Assembly: GCA_965197675.1 (NCBI GenBank)
Contig: OZ240221.1
Location: 1,054,001-1,118,000 of the forward strand
Direction: 5' to 3'
DNA from: G965197675 sp965197675
Lineage (GTDB): Bacteria; Chloroflexota; Dehalococcoidia; Plut-88900
Length of the DNA: 64,000 bases
The number at the start of each line of letters is the position of its first letter. The first letter of the stretch is position 1. The position numbers were made by a program, and so were the translations under genes. The notes beneath the pieces are model-generated. The model was given only the letters and a program-made list of their open reading frames with translations, was not told the origin of the DNA and ran no database searches. Shown in pieces: positions 41,832 to 50,412 of the stretch.

Positions 41832-41853
41832 ATGGTACCAGGTGCGTTACCAT
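41832..41853. promoter_or_regulatory. Inverted repeat upstream of the toxin gene, likely operator
   Basis: ATGGTA (41832-41837) and TACCAT (41848-41853) flank a 10-nt centre that also contains GGTACC. It starts 7 bp upstream of the toxin ATG, in the divergent region shared with the rightward gene at 41977. Antitoxin HTH proteins usually repress their own promoter at such palindromes. Confidence 0.5.
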
Positions 41854-41976
41854 GATTCAACCCTCGTCGCTTGGGGCTCAGTTGCTTTGCCCTCGTCGGA
41901 AAGAACACCCAACATTCTGTCGTATGCGGATGAGGTGCCCCATATGCAAGACTCAGGAAAACTATCGCGAGGTGAG

Positions 41977-42924
41977 ATGATGACGGAAACGACACGCTTT
42001 GAAAGCTCCGAGGAAGTGCGGGAATATCTACGCTCGGAGTGGTCTAGAACGGATAGCTCCGTAATCGAACGGATGCATAACATCCATGGGGTCCTGCATT
42101 CTCTGCAAACGTCGTCGTCTGAAATCGACTTTGAGGAAGTCATGGCTCCATTCATCGAGCAGTGGCGCAGAGATAACCCAGAGTTAGCCCAGGATCTCGA
42201 CCGAATGAGCGCTCAAGTCTTGAACGTGATGCGCGAAGCAGCACGGCGGTTGGAGTTTGTGTTCAGCCAAATCTCGGCGGAGATAAACCAATGGATGCGC
42301 AATAACCCTGAGGCACTGCGGAGGCTGGTCGTCATACTCCGAATACTTGCCTCTGACGGCATAGCCGCTGGTTGGCGCAAGCGATACGAAGAGGAGGGAG
42401 ATGCCATTCCGTTTGATGAGTCCGTTCGATTGGCTATTGGTCTGATGGCTTTTCGTATTCCATACCGTGGGACTCGACGTTCCGATGAGGGAAACCTAAC
42501 TACCATCTATGATTACGAGATGCGGGCAATTCATGCATTGCGAGATGACCGCCTGAGAGAGTTGATTGAAGGGGCGCTATCTGGCCCCGTTGACTTCCGG
42601 GCACTTCAAGAGGCGCTGTCTCACCTATTGGAGACACAGGAACCAATTCCGAGTGAGCTTGTCGAGTGGGGTTTATCAGTAGCTGCAGGAGACGTGACAT
42701 CGCCCAAGGTCGGGTCTGGAAGAAGCCCCTACACCAACCAGGTTCGCGATGCCTTGATTGTCCAAACGGTGCACACCCTTGTGGGCTGTGGTCTGAACGC
42801 GACCCGGAGTGAGGCTTCAGCGCCGGAGTCTGCTTGTGACGCCGTATCTGAAGCGCTGAACGTTCACGGAGTCGAGTTAAGCTATGCCGGTGTAGCCAAG
42901 ATCTGGCAGTCGAGCAGACGCTAG
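41977..42924 (+). CDS. Unknown protein divergent from the toxin operon
   Basis: The product is 315 aa from paired ATGs at 41977/41980 (GAGGTGAG just upstream; an ATG at 41944 is possible but lacks a site). Largely helical: ESSEEVREYLRSEW, then FIEQWRRDNPELAQDLDRMS, EAARRLEFVFSQISAEINQW and RLVVILRILASDGIAAGWRK. The C-terminal part, SPYTNQVRDALIVQTVHTLV, then ACDAVSEALNVHGVELSYAG and VAKIWQSSRR, resembles a helix-turn-helix followed by a short basic end. No family recognised. It shares a promoter region with the toxin operon. Confidence 0.6.
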   Translation: MMTETTRFESSEEVREYLRSEWSRTDSSVIERMHNIHGVLHSLQTSSSEIDFEEVMAPFIEQWRRDNPELAQDLDRMSAQVLNVMREAARRLEFVFSQISAEINQWMRNNPEALRRLVVILRILASDGIAAGWRKRYEEEGDAIPFDESVRLAIGLMAFRIPYRGTRRSDEGNLTTIYDYEMRAIHALRDDRLRELIEGALSGPVDFRALQEALSHLLETQEPIPSELVEWGLSVAAGDVTSPKVGSGRSPYTNQVRDALIVQTVHTLVGCGLNATRSEASAPESACDAVSEALNVHGVELSYAGVAKIWQSSRR

Positions 42925-43078
42925 AACCGTGCCCTATAGACCCGTCCACGCTTCGATGATGGCTTGGTGAACTTCCCCGTCGGAGAGTTGTCGGCGTAGA
43001 CCTTGGTGCTTTCCCACTGAGCATGGAGTTGAAGGCTACGATGTGAGGCGACCTAGCGCGCCAGTGGGCGGTAAATAC

Positions 43079-43513
43079 CTACGCGACCAGTCGCCACGTA
43101 ACCAGACCGCAGACGACGAGCAACACGGTGGCAATCAGGCCGAGCCGGAGAGCCAACCGTCTCGTGCTTCCGTGCGCGGCACGCTCCTTCCGGTACGCCT
43201 CCTCCAGCTCCTCATACGCCCGTCTGCTGGCGGAAGCGGCCTCCCTAGCCTCGTCCCGCTCCCGCTCCAACTCTGTGACTCGCCCATCCAACTCCCACAC
43301 TGTCCGCTGAAGCTTGTCCTCCCGAACGAGAGCCCGGCGCAGCAACTCGTCGTCGCTCACGTACTCAGGCCCCTCCATGCGCACGTAGACCCGGCGGCCC
43401 TCCCTACGGACCTCGATCTCTCCCCTACGAATCATCCGGTCGAGGGTTGAGACGGAGACCTCCATCTCTCGCACAGCCTCCGCCTTCGAGACCCACCGGA
43501 CAACCTCAGCCAT
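43079..43513 (-). CDS. HTH protein with coiled coil and C-terminal membrane anchor
   Basis: The product is 144 aa from the ATG at 43513. An excisionase/MerR-like HTH comes first (WVSKAEAVREMEVSVSTLDR, MIRRGEIEVRREGRRVYVRM). A coiled coil follows (LVREDKLQRTVWELDGRVTE through YEELEEAYRKERAAHG), then one membrane helix at the very end (LGLIATVLLVVCGLVTWRLV). This order would hold a DNA site at the membrane. It overlaps the preceding HTH gene by 8 bp. It may tether or partition the element; that is inference. Confidence 0.7.
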   Translation of the reverse strand: MAEVVRWVSKAEAVREMEVSVSTLDRMIRRGEIEVRREGRRVYVRMEGPEYVSDDELLRRALVREDKLQRTVWELDGRVTELERERDEAREAASASRRAYEELEEAYRKERAAHGSTRRLALRLGLIATVLLVVCGLVTWRLVA

Positions 43514-43994
43514 CGCTCTCTTCCTCGCTAAGTGCCTGACGCCTCCGCCTCCAGTTGAACAGACGCAGGCCCCGGCCCTCGGCGTCGGGCGCATCCGACG
43601 TATGGTCTCCGGCGGTGTCCCCGGTCGTCTGTGCAGCCTCCAGAGCCTCCACGCGCCGGGTCAGACGCTCCACCATCCTCGCCAGATCGTCCACGGCTTC
43701 GATTATCAGCCTCATCCTCGCCTCCAACCTATCCAACGGCGTCGTCCTCTCCCATCCGGGATCGTCCAGGTTGGCCATGAGCCGCTGCACGGCGAGGGTC
43801 ATCCTGCCCGTCAACCGCTCCCGGCGCAGGGCCAGGGCCACCGTCTTCCGGTTCACGCCCAGCAGCGCCGCCGTCCGGCGCTGTCCTTCCCGCTCGACGA
43901 GCCACTCCACGACCCACTTGAGGTCGGGCTGATCGTCTCCGGCTCTCGATGCCCGTCCATCACTCATCTTCGACTTCCGAGAGGTCATTTCCAT
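43506..43994 (-). CDS. HTH DNA-binding protein
   Basis: The product is 162 aa. HTH region: WVVEWLVEREGQRRTAALLG, then VNRKTVALALRRERLTGRMT. A helix that is probably a coiled coil follows (ARMRLIIEAVDDLARMVERL) and a basic tail (FNWRRRRQALS). The start may be the ATG at 43994 or the internal MSDGRASRAG. It is the first gene of a two-gene operon facing away from the palindrome-rich region 43995-44550. Confidence 0.65.
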   Translation of the reverse strand: MEMTSRKSKMSDGRASRAGDDQPDLKWVVEWLVEREGQRRTAALLGVNRKTVALALRRERLTGRMTLAVQRLMANLDDPGWERTTPLDRLEARMRLIIEAVDDLARMVERLTRRVEALEAAQTTGDTAGDHTSDAPDAEGRGLRLFNWRRRRQALSEEESDG

Positions 43995-44550
43995 CCTCTA
44001 AAGGGTGGCCCGCTTTTGCAATTTCATACATTTTTCGCCGGAACCAGCCCCGACAGTGACCGGTCACCGTCGCCTGTGAATCCGCTCCGTTATTTGCACG
44101 ATTTCCTAGTTGGCTGGCCCAGGATGTCCATTTCTACTCATGCCATAAATTGGCGTCGCCCACCCCCACATCGTTTCGGGCCGTTTCGAGCTAAAACCGA
44201 TGGCCTAAACTGGGCCGCCACCCGCCGCAACACGCCAAATCCTGTCCGCATCAGCTCTCCGCACACGTCGGACAGGTTCTTTCATAGCTGTTTCCCTCAC
44301 TATCGGATGACACGTCAAGGGTTGCAAAGTGCAAACGAGGTGTCATTGGAGAGGCAATGTAGTTTAGCATGGCTTCCCAACCATTTGCATTTTCTGGCAT
44401 TGACCGGTCAGAGGGTATTTCGGCCCGTTTCGTAGCTGAAACAGGGGCAAATCTGGCGGTTTATGGCGTCCTAGGACACGGCCTACAGGCCAAGATACGC
44501 CGATTTTCGGCCCCCAGACAGCATGGAGGGCAGATAGGGACGTATCGGCC
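43995..44550. promoter_or_regulatory. Non-coding region with paired palindromes, possible origin or control region
   Basis: No gene is convincing. Two copies of the palindrome TGACCGGTCA occur (44057-44066, extended by one base to GTGACCGGTCAC, and 44401-44410). Each is followed by an imperfect palindrome of the form GGCC(C)GTTTCG(T)AGCT(G/A)AAAC (near 44180 and 44422). A nested repeat ATGACAC...GTGTCAT encloses TTGCA-AAG-TGCAA near 44310-44345. The region separates the HTH genes from the replication-relaxation gene, a plausible place for an origin or operator set. Confidence 0.45.
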
Positions 44551-44562
44551 CTATCTGCCCTC
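44526..44562. terminator. Perfect 14-bp hairpin at the end of the replication-relaxation gene
   Basis: GAGGGCAGATAGGG (44526-44539) pairs with CCCTATCTGCCCTC (44549-44562) around a 9-nt loop. The right arm covers the stop codon of the minus-strand gene. A further GCCGA-TTTT-CGGC stem lies next to it. There is no long T tract. Confidence 0.55.
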
Positions 44563-45684
44563 TACAGGACGGTGACGCATCTGCTGGTAGAGCGAGTCCC
44601 ACTGGTAGGCGCTCAGCTCGGCCAGAGCCAGTCGGGGAGACTCCGGTTGCCACAGTGGACGCCAGGACCGGCCCAATATTCGTGTCGATGCCAGCACGGG
44701 GATGCACGACACAAGAATGGGCAGCGACATCCTGGTCATGCGGGCGGCGGTGCGCACGTAGGTGTCCTCGACCTCCTCGGTGTCCACGACGAACAGCGTG
44801 ACGGGGTATGGCGGCTGATCCTCCTTATGTTCGGGCGACCAGTAGTAGCTCTCATAGGGATCCAGGCGGGCAATGACTCCCTGGGGATGCCTGGCGCGGA
44901 GCTCGTACTCGAAGTAGAACGGTATCCGAAGGCCATCAGCGACCATTTCCCCCACGGCATCGGGTGCGATAGCCGAATCGCCCCAGTTGTAGGCCCGGTC
45001 GGACCTGGCGGTGGGGACCGACCACTGGAGTTCACTGTCAGGGTCGGCACGGGCCTCCGCTTCCAGCTTCGAGAGGAACCAGGTGATCCCGTCGGCGTGC
45101 TTCGTCTGGCGCGCCCACGTCTCGATGCGGTGGCCCACGTGCCGCGTGCGGCCTTGTTTGTCTGTGGTTAGAGCGGTGCTCCATATGCCCTGCGTGGTCG
45201 GCAGCTGGGCGCGGTCCCTGTGGGTGCCGTAGCGAATGCCCTCGGCGGCCAGGGTGTAGCGGGTGTCTCCCCGTTTGCCCCGGCGCTCGACAAGGCTCCA
45301 GGTATCGACGAGGCTGCGCATCATCTGGCTGACCCGTCCCTCGGAGACGCCGAGCCAGGTGGCAAGGTGCTCGCGGGGAATCATCGGGTGGTCGGTGATG
45401 AGGTCCAGCGTCCGCTTCTCGGAGGGGCTGAGGCCGAAGGCCGGCGCAGCCTGCGCCATCCGCTCCGGACGGGGCAGCGATGCTCGTTTCCGCTCCGGTG
45501 ATGCCGTGGAACGCCTTCCGCCGGGGCTGCCGTGGGCGCTCACGTCCTCCAGCGTGCGGTACGTGCTGCCGACCCACGAGTATTTGTGCCAGAGGCGAAG
45601 GTCCCGTCTTTCCAGCGCGTTCCTGGTCTCCACGGCGACGAAGCAGTCACGGATGTTCCGGTCCTCGCAGAACCTCGTCGTCAA
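44551..45684 (-). CDS. Replication-relaxation-like protein, C-terminal part
   Basis: The product is 377 aa if it starts at the TTG at 45684, which has GGAGGAG immediately upstream. After a nuclease-like or linker region (RFCEDRNIRDCFVAVETRNA, LRLWHKYSWVGSTYRTLEDV) it contains a winged-helix segment (LSPSEKRTLDLITDHPMIPR, EHLATWLGVSEGRVSQMMRS) and the replication-relaxation-type body (YNWGDSAIAPDAVGEMVADG, PVTLFVVDTEEVEDTYVRTA). It lies in the same frame as the gene just upstream, with one TAG between, so the two may be halves of one protein of about 565 aa. The family is tied to replication initiation of plasmids and integrative elements. Confidence 0.7.
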   Translation of the reverse strand: MTTRFCEDRNIRDCFVAVETRNALERRDLRLWHKYSWVGSTYRTLEDVSAHGSPGGRRSTASPERKRASLPRPERMAQAAPAFGLSPSEKRTLDLITDHPMIPREHLATWLGVSEGRVSQMMRSLVDTWSLVERRGKRGDTRYTLAAEGIRYGTHRDRAQLPTTQGIWSTALTTDKQGRTRHVGHRIETWARQTKHADGITWFLSKLEAEARADPDSELQWSVPTARSDRAYNWGDSAIAPDAVGEMVADGLRIPFYFEYELRARHPQGVIARLDPYESYYWSPEHKEDQPPYPVTLFVVDTEEVEDTYVRTAARMTRMSLPILVSCIPVLASTRILGRSWRPLWQPESPRLALAELSAYQWDSLYQQMRHRPVEGR

Positions 45685-45693
45685 CCTCTCCTC

Positions 45694-46257
45694 CTAGACA
45701 CTGGGAACCAGGACCAGAACGGTGTCGGGGCGGCGGGTGTAGTCGTGCTCCGCTATGGCCCTCAGCCGGTCGTAGAGGGACCGGCGCCGCAGGGCCAGGC
45801 CCTGGCGCACCACGCCGAAGCTGCGGCCATCGTGCAGGATGATTGTGGCGTCGAAGCGGCCCTTGCGGTGGAACTCCACGTGGGAACGTAGCCCGTCGAT
45901 GCCGGGAGACATGGTAGCGGCAAGGCGGTAGACGGCGGCCACCGCGTCCATCCTGCGGATGAGCAGCGTCAGCCATTCCCTGGACACGGGGTAGGCCCGC
46001 ACGAAGTCGGAAGGCGTGGCGAATCCGAGAAACCCGGCGGCCTCGCGGATGCCGTTGGCCGTCAGGTAGTATCTCTGGCTCGACGGCAGGTGGGCGGCGC
46101 CGTGGCTCACGCGTCCAGCTATGCTGTCGGCCAGCAGGCCGACCAAGGCTCGGTGGACCGTGGCGTGAGGCTCGCCGAGGATGAGCGCCAGCTCCGTCGA
46201 ATCGACGAAGGGCGTCCGGCTGAGGGCATTGAGTAGCTGTCGGTCGGAGATCGCCAA
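45694..46257 (-). CDS. Replication-relaxation-like protein, N-terminal part
   Basis: The product is 187 aa from a TTG start. Winged-helix N-terminus: LLNALSRTPFVDSTELALIL, then HATVHRALVGLLADSIAGRV. The body SHGAAHLPSSQRYYLTANGI, then MDAVAAVYRLAATMSPGIDG and GRFDATIILHDGRSFGVVRQ, is the usual first half of replication-relaxation proteins. The frame ends PDTVLVLVPSV-TAG, and the codons after the TAG continue EERLTTRFCEDR without a frame change. A TGG to TAG change would explain the split; alternatively GGAGGAG just after the stop restarts translation. Confidence 0.7.
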   Translation of the reverse strand: MAISDRQLLNALSRTPFVDSTELALILGEPHATVHRALVGLLADSIAGRVSHGAAHLPSSQRYYLTANGIREAAGFLGFATPSDFVRAYPVSREWLTLLIRRMDAVAAVYRLAATMSPGIDGLRSHVEFHRKGRFDATIILHDGRSFGVVRQGLALRRRSLYDRLRAIAEHDYTRRPDTVLVLVPSV

Positions 46258-46412
46258 GTTAGGGTCTTCACTCCTTCACTGGGTCGTATTCGCATATTGC
46301 CTTCGGAGACAATTGCTCGACTACCATTGTCGCCGAGAAATGCGCCCCATGTAATGCCTTGCAAGTCATTGAGCCGGACCTGGTTTTGTGGTAAAGATCG
46401 ACTCTTGATGAT

Positions 46413-46439
46413 GATTGCATCGCAATCGTGGTATAATTC
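46413..46439 (+). promoter_or_regulatory. Promoter and operator of the FitAB-type operon
   Basis: An extended -10 box TGGTATAAT ends at 46437, and the palindrome GATTGC-ATC-GCAATC (46413-46427) fills the spacer just upstream. AAGGAGG follows at 46453-46459 and the TTG start at 46467. A palindrome inside a promoter fits autorepression by the RHH antitoxin. Confidence 0.55.
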
Positions 46440-46466
46440 TGCACATCAAAGCAAGGAGGCGCGACC

Positions 46467-46712
46467 TTGGCCAGTATAACCGTTCGCAATCTGGACGACG
46501 GGCTAAAGCGTCGGCTACGCATCCGGGCAGCCGAGAACGGGCGCTCCATGGAGCAGGAGGCCCGGGACATCCTGCGGGCGGCCCTTGACGAGGACGCTGC
46601 ACCGAACACGAATCTTGGCACAGCGATACATGAACTGTTCAGACCGTTCGGCGGAGTGGAATTGGAGATTCCTCCTAGGGAACCCATGCGCGAGCCCCCG
46701 CGGTTCAATTGA
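46467..46712 (+). CDS. FitA/VapB-type RHH antitoxin
   Basis: The product is 81 aa from a TTG start with CAAGGAGG upstream. RHH core ASITVRNLDDGLKRRLRIRA, then ENGRSMEQEARDILRAALDE, is the characteristic FitA beginning. The C-terminal half should wrap the toxin. It neutralises the PIN toxin encoded next and represses the operon. Confidence 0.88.
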   Translation: MASITVRNLDDGLKRRLRIRAAENGRSMEQEARDILRAALDEDAAPNTNLGTAIHELFRPFGGVELEIPPREPMREPPRFN

Positions 46713-46723
46713 GGGCTGCATTC

Positions 46724-47146
46724 ATGTTTGTCCTCGACACCAATGTAGTGTCCGAACTGATGAGAGAGCGTCCTAACCCCGAGGTTCTGGGGTGGATGGA
46801 CAATCAACTCACGGGCAACTTGTTCGTGACCTCCGTCACCGAAGCGGAGATTCGAACCGGCATCGCCATCTTGCCTGAGGGGGAAAGGCAGCGTGGACTG
46901 GCTGCCGCTGCCGAACGGCTCTTCGGCGTGTTCTTCGCTGAACGTATCCTTCCCTTTGACAGTGATTCTGCGCAAGCCTACGCAATGCTAGCTGCTGAGC
47001 GCAGGGCTGCTGGACGCCCCATCAGCCAATCCGATTGTCAAATCGCCGCTATCGCATACTCACGAGGGGCGTCTGTGGCTACAAGAGATGTGGACGACTT
47101 TGAGGGGAGCGGGGTTGAAGTGATCAATCCCTGGCCAGACGAATGA
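46724..47146 (+). CDS. FitB/VapC-type PIN-domain toxin
   Basis: The product is 140 aa from the ATG at 46724 (MFVLDTNVVSELM); a TTG at 46709 overlapping the antitoxin stop would add five residues. PIN acidic residues lie in VLDTNVVSE, VTEAEIRTG, ISQSDCQIAAIA and TRDVDDFEG. These Mg2+-dependent ribonucleases cut tRNA or other RNA when the antitoxin is degraded. The stop overlaps the restriction-modification gene by 4 bp (ATGA), making the toxin-antitoxin pair the leading part of a longer operon. Confidence 0.88.
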   Translation: MFVLDTNVVSELMRERPNPEVLGWMDNQLTGNLFVTSVTEAEIRTGIAILPEGERQRGLAAAAERLFGVFFAERILPFDSDSAQAYAMLAAERRAAGRPISQSDCQIAAIAYSRGASVATRDVDDFEGSGVEVINPWPDE

Positions 47147-50100
47147 GCACGACGAAGTTTGATGCAGCTGTTGAGGCCTACCTTGCCGACCTCCGCCGGA
47201 TCAGGGCCTCCGGCGGGGCGACGAGCGAGCGTTCCTATTACTCGCCCCTGACCAACTTGATGAATGCCATTGGCAGCACACTTAGACCCAAGGTGTTCTG
47301 TGTCGGCGAGTTAGCAGAACAGGGAGCTGGTCATCCTGACTTTGGCCTCTACGGCGCCAAGCAGGTCCAGCGGGGGAGGCCGCGCCAAGGACAGGTTCCA
47401 GAACGAGGCGTCGTGGAAGTCAAGTCCGCCGGCGACGATGCTTCGCTCACCGCATCCAGCGACCAGGTGAGCCGTTACTGGAACAGATACCGGCTCGTGC
47501 TGGTCACCAACACCCGCGACTTCGTGCTTGTTGGTGAGGATACGGCGGGCAATCCCGTGAAGCTGGAGACCTTCAGGCTGGCGCAGTCCGAGGAGGAGTT
47601 CAAGTCGAAGCTGGAGAAGCCCCGTGCCTTCGCTCGAGAGACCGGCGCCGGACTTGGTGAGTATCTCTGCCGCGCCCTCTCCCATCGCGCAACCCTCGTT
47701 GAACCGAGGGACATAGCCTGGCTCTTGGCTTCCTATGCCCGCGATGGGCTGGCCCGAGTGGAGGCGGCAGGCGACACGCCTTCCCTGGCCGGCATCCGTT
47801 CGGCGTTGGAGGAGGCGCTGGGCGTGCGCTTTGAAGGCGAACGCGGAACTGCCTTCTTCCGCTCCTCTCTGGTACAGACCCTGTTCTACGGCGTCTTCTC
47901 GGCATGGGTGCTGTGGGCACGGCAGACTCCACCTCCTACCGGACCCTTCGACTGGCGCACCTCCGTCTGGCACCTCCGCGCGCCCGTTCTACGCGCCCTC
48001 TTTCAGCAGCTGTCCTCGCCGGCGCAGCTCCAGCCCCTGGGCTTGGTTGAGCTGCTGGACTGGACGGCGGCGGCCCTGGACCGAGTCGACCGGGCGGCCT
48101 TCTTCGACCGCTTCGATGCCGGCGAGGCCGTGCCATACTTCTACGAGCCGTTCCTGGAGGCCTTCGACCCCGACCTTCGCAAGCAGCTGGGCGTCTGGTA
48201 CACGCCCGCCGAAGTGGTGCGCTACATGGTCGCCCGGGTCGACATGGCGCTCAAGGAGGACCTGGGCATCGCCGACGGGCTTGCGGCCGACAACGTATTT
48301 GTTCTAGACCCCTGCTGTGGCACGGGGACGTATCTCGCCGAGGTCCTCCGTCGCATCGCCGCCAACCTGCAGGGCAGGGGCCTCGGCGCCCTCACCGGAG
48401 CGCAGGTGAAACAGGCTGCCACCCAGAGGGTGTTCGGGTTTGAGATCATGCCTGCGCCCTTCGTCGTGTCGCATCTGCAGGTGGGCCTGACCATGCAGGC
48501 GCTGGACGCCCCTCTGTCCGATGACGGGACGGAGCGGGCCGGGGTGTACCTCACCAACGCCCTCACCGGCTGGGAGCCAAGCGTACAGAAGCCACTGCCT
48601 TTCCCGGAGCTTGAGGAGGAGCGGGACCGGGCCGAGAGGGTGAAGCGGGACACACCTGTGCTGGTCATCCTGGGCAATCCGCCCTACAACGGCTTTGCGG
48701 GCATGGCGGTCGACGAAGAGCGGGAGCTCTCCACGGCCTATCGGACCACAAAGCGGGTGCGTCGCCCGGAGGGCCAGGGCCTGAACGACCTGTACGTGCG
48801 TTTCTTCCGCATGGCGGAGCGTCGCATAGCCGACAAGACGGGCCGGGGTGTGGTGTGCTTCATCTCCAACTACTCCTGGCTGGACGGCCTCTCCTTCACG
48901 GGCATGCGGGAGCATTTCCTGGAGGCCTTTGACACCATCCGCATTGACAACCTGCACGGAGACCGCATTATTTCGGAGTACGCGCCAGATGGAAGAACCA
49001 GCGAGACTATCATGGCAATACAAGGACAATCTCCTGGAATCAAGGTGGGCACGGCTATAGCACTACTATCCAAATCTGGGTCTCCTGAGAATCAATTGGG
49101 TATCGGACGCATAAGTTACCGAGATTTCCACCAAGCTAGAGCGGAAGAACGACGGGCTGCGTTACTGAGTAGCCTTTGCGACTCCAACACTGACTATTGG
49201 TACATGGACATCCAGCCTCAGCTTGCAATTGGGCTGCCTTTCAAACCAATGGAGGTGAGCCAAAGTTGGAGCGAATGGCCCTCATTGCCCGAGCTGTTCC
49301 TGGTGTCGTTTCCGGGGGTCAAGACCAGCCGGGACTCTCTGCTGATAGACATTAGCCTGGACAGGCTGAAGGCCCGTGTGAAGGACTACTTTAGCTCTAC
49401 AGCTGTCGAACGCTCTGAGCCAGACGAGAAGGGATTCATTCCTTATGCCTACCGACCGTTCGACACCAGGTGGCTATATTGGGAAGCCAGTGGCGGACTG
49501 CTAGACCGTCCGCGTCCCGATTACAAGCAGCACGTATTCCATGAGAATATCTGGCTGGAAGCTCGACAAAGAGAAGCCCAAGAAGACTTCACCCGTGGGA
49601 CGTTTTGCCGTCAACTTGCGGACAACTTTGGAAATGGATTGTCTACTTTCTTTCCCGTCTGGCTCCGTGAAGAAGGTCTTGCCCTCGACGGCGGTGGGGA
49701 GCAGCGGCGTCCCAACCTGTCAGACGCGGCCCAGCGCTATCTGGACCGCCTGGGCCTGGGGGTGGAGGACCTGTTCCACCACGCACTCACTGTGCTCCAT
49801 GACCCCTTCTACCGGAAGGCCAACGCCGGCGCCCTGAGGATGGAGTGGCCCCGCATCCCGCTGCCGGGATGGCCGGACGGCGACGCCCCCGGAGCGGCGG
49901 AGGAACTGGCGGCATCGGCGGCGCGGGGCCGGGAGCTTGCCGCGCTGCTGGACTCGGAGACGCCCGTTGCCGGCGTCACAACGGGCGCACTGCGGCGGGA
50001 GATGACCGCCATTGCCGTGCCCACAACGACGGACGGCGGCAATATGACCGCAGACGACTTCTCGCTGACGGTGGGCTGGGGGCACTTCGGGCAGGGGGAG

Positions 50101-50412
50101 GCCGTCATGCCGGGGCAGGGCCGCGTCGTCGAGCGCGAATACACGTCTCAGGAGCATGCCGCTCTGGGCGAGGCCGCTCAGACTCTTGGCGCGACCACCT
50201 TCGACGTCTACCTGAACGACCGGGCTTACTGGCGCAACGTGCCCACCGACGTCTGGGGCTACAAGCTCGGTGGCTACCAGGTGCTCAAGAAGTGGCTCTC
50301 CTATCGGGATCACAATGTTCTGGGCCGGTCTATCAAACCCGACGAGGTCCAGCACTTCACGGACACCGCACGGCGAATAGCAACGATCCTACAACTGGTG
50401 ACAGCCAAATGA
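47143..50412 (+). CDS. Type IIG/ISP-like restriction-modification enzyme
   Basis: The product is 1089 aa. A PD-(D/E)XK nuclease lies at the N-terminus (AGHPDFGLYGAKQV, about 62-75, and GVVEVKSAGDD, about 88-98). The helical connector ends KQLGVWYTPAEVVRYMVARV. The gamma-class N6-adenine methyltransferase follows, with motif I VFVLDPCCGTGTYLAEVLRR (about 385-405) and motif IV VLVILGNPPYNGFAGM. A C-terminal target-recognition region completes the single-chain enzyme. There is no helicase domain, so it differs from LlaGI-type ISP enzymes and resembles type IIG. It both methylates and cuts at its site, so no separate partner is needed. It is co-translated with the toxin upstream and the membrane protein downstream. 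Confidence 0.85.
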   Translation: MSTTKFDAAVEAYLADLRRIRASGGATSERSYYSPLTNLMNAIGSTLRPKVFCVGELAEQGAGHPDFGLYGAKQVQRGRPRQGQVPERGVVEVKSAGDDASLTASSDQVSRYWNRYRLVLVTNTRDFVLVGEDTAGNPVKLETFRLAQSEEEFKSKLEKPRAFARETGAGLGEYLCRALSHRATLVEPRDIAWLLASYARDGLARVEAAGDTPSLAGIRSALEEALGVRFEGERGTAFFRSSLVQTLFYGVFSAWVLWARQTPPPTGPFDWRTSVWHLRAPVLRALFQQLSSPAQLQPLGLVELLDWTAAALDRVDRAAFFDRFDAGEAVPYFYEPFLEAFDPDLRKQLGVWYTPAEVVRYMVARVDMALKEDLGIADGLAADNVFVLDPCCGTGTYLAEVLRRIAANLQGRGLGALTGAQVKQAATQRVFGFEIMPAPFVVSHLQVGLTMQALDAPLSDDGTERAGVYLTNALTGWEPSVQKPLPFPELEEERDRAERVKRDTPVLVILGNPPYNGFAGMAVDEERELSTAYRTTKRVRRPEGQGLNDLYVRFFRMAERRIADKTGRGVVCFISNYSWLDGLSFTGMREHFLEAFDTIRIDNLHGDRIISEYAPDGRTSETIMAIQGQSPGIKVGTAIALLSKSGSPENQLGIGRISYRDFHQARAEERRAALLSSLCDSNTDYWYMDIQPQLAIGLPFKPMEVSQSWSEWPSLPELFLVSFPGVKTSRDSLLIDISLDRLKARVKDYFSSTAVERSEPDEKGFIPYAYRPFDTRWLYWEASGGLLDRPRPDYKQHVFHENIWLEARQREAQEDFTRGTFCRQLADNFGNGLSTFFPVWLREEGLALDGGGEQRRPNLSDAAQRYLDRLGLGVEDLFHHALTVLHDPFYRKANAGALRMEWPRIPLPGWPDGDAPGAAEELAASAARGRELAALLDSETPVAGVTTGALRREMTAIAVPTTTDGGNMTADDFSLTVGWGHFGQGEAVMPGQGRVVEREYTSQEHAALGEAAQTLGATTFDVYLNDRAYWRNVPTDVWGYKLGGYQVLKKWLSYRDHNVLGRSIKPDEVQHFTDTARRIATILQLVTAK

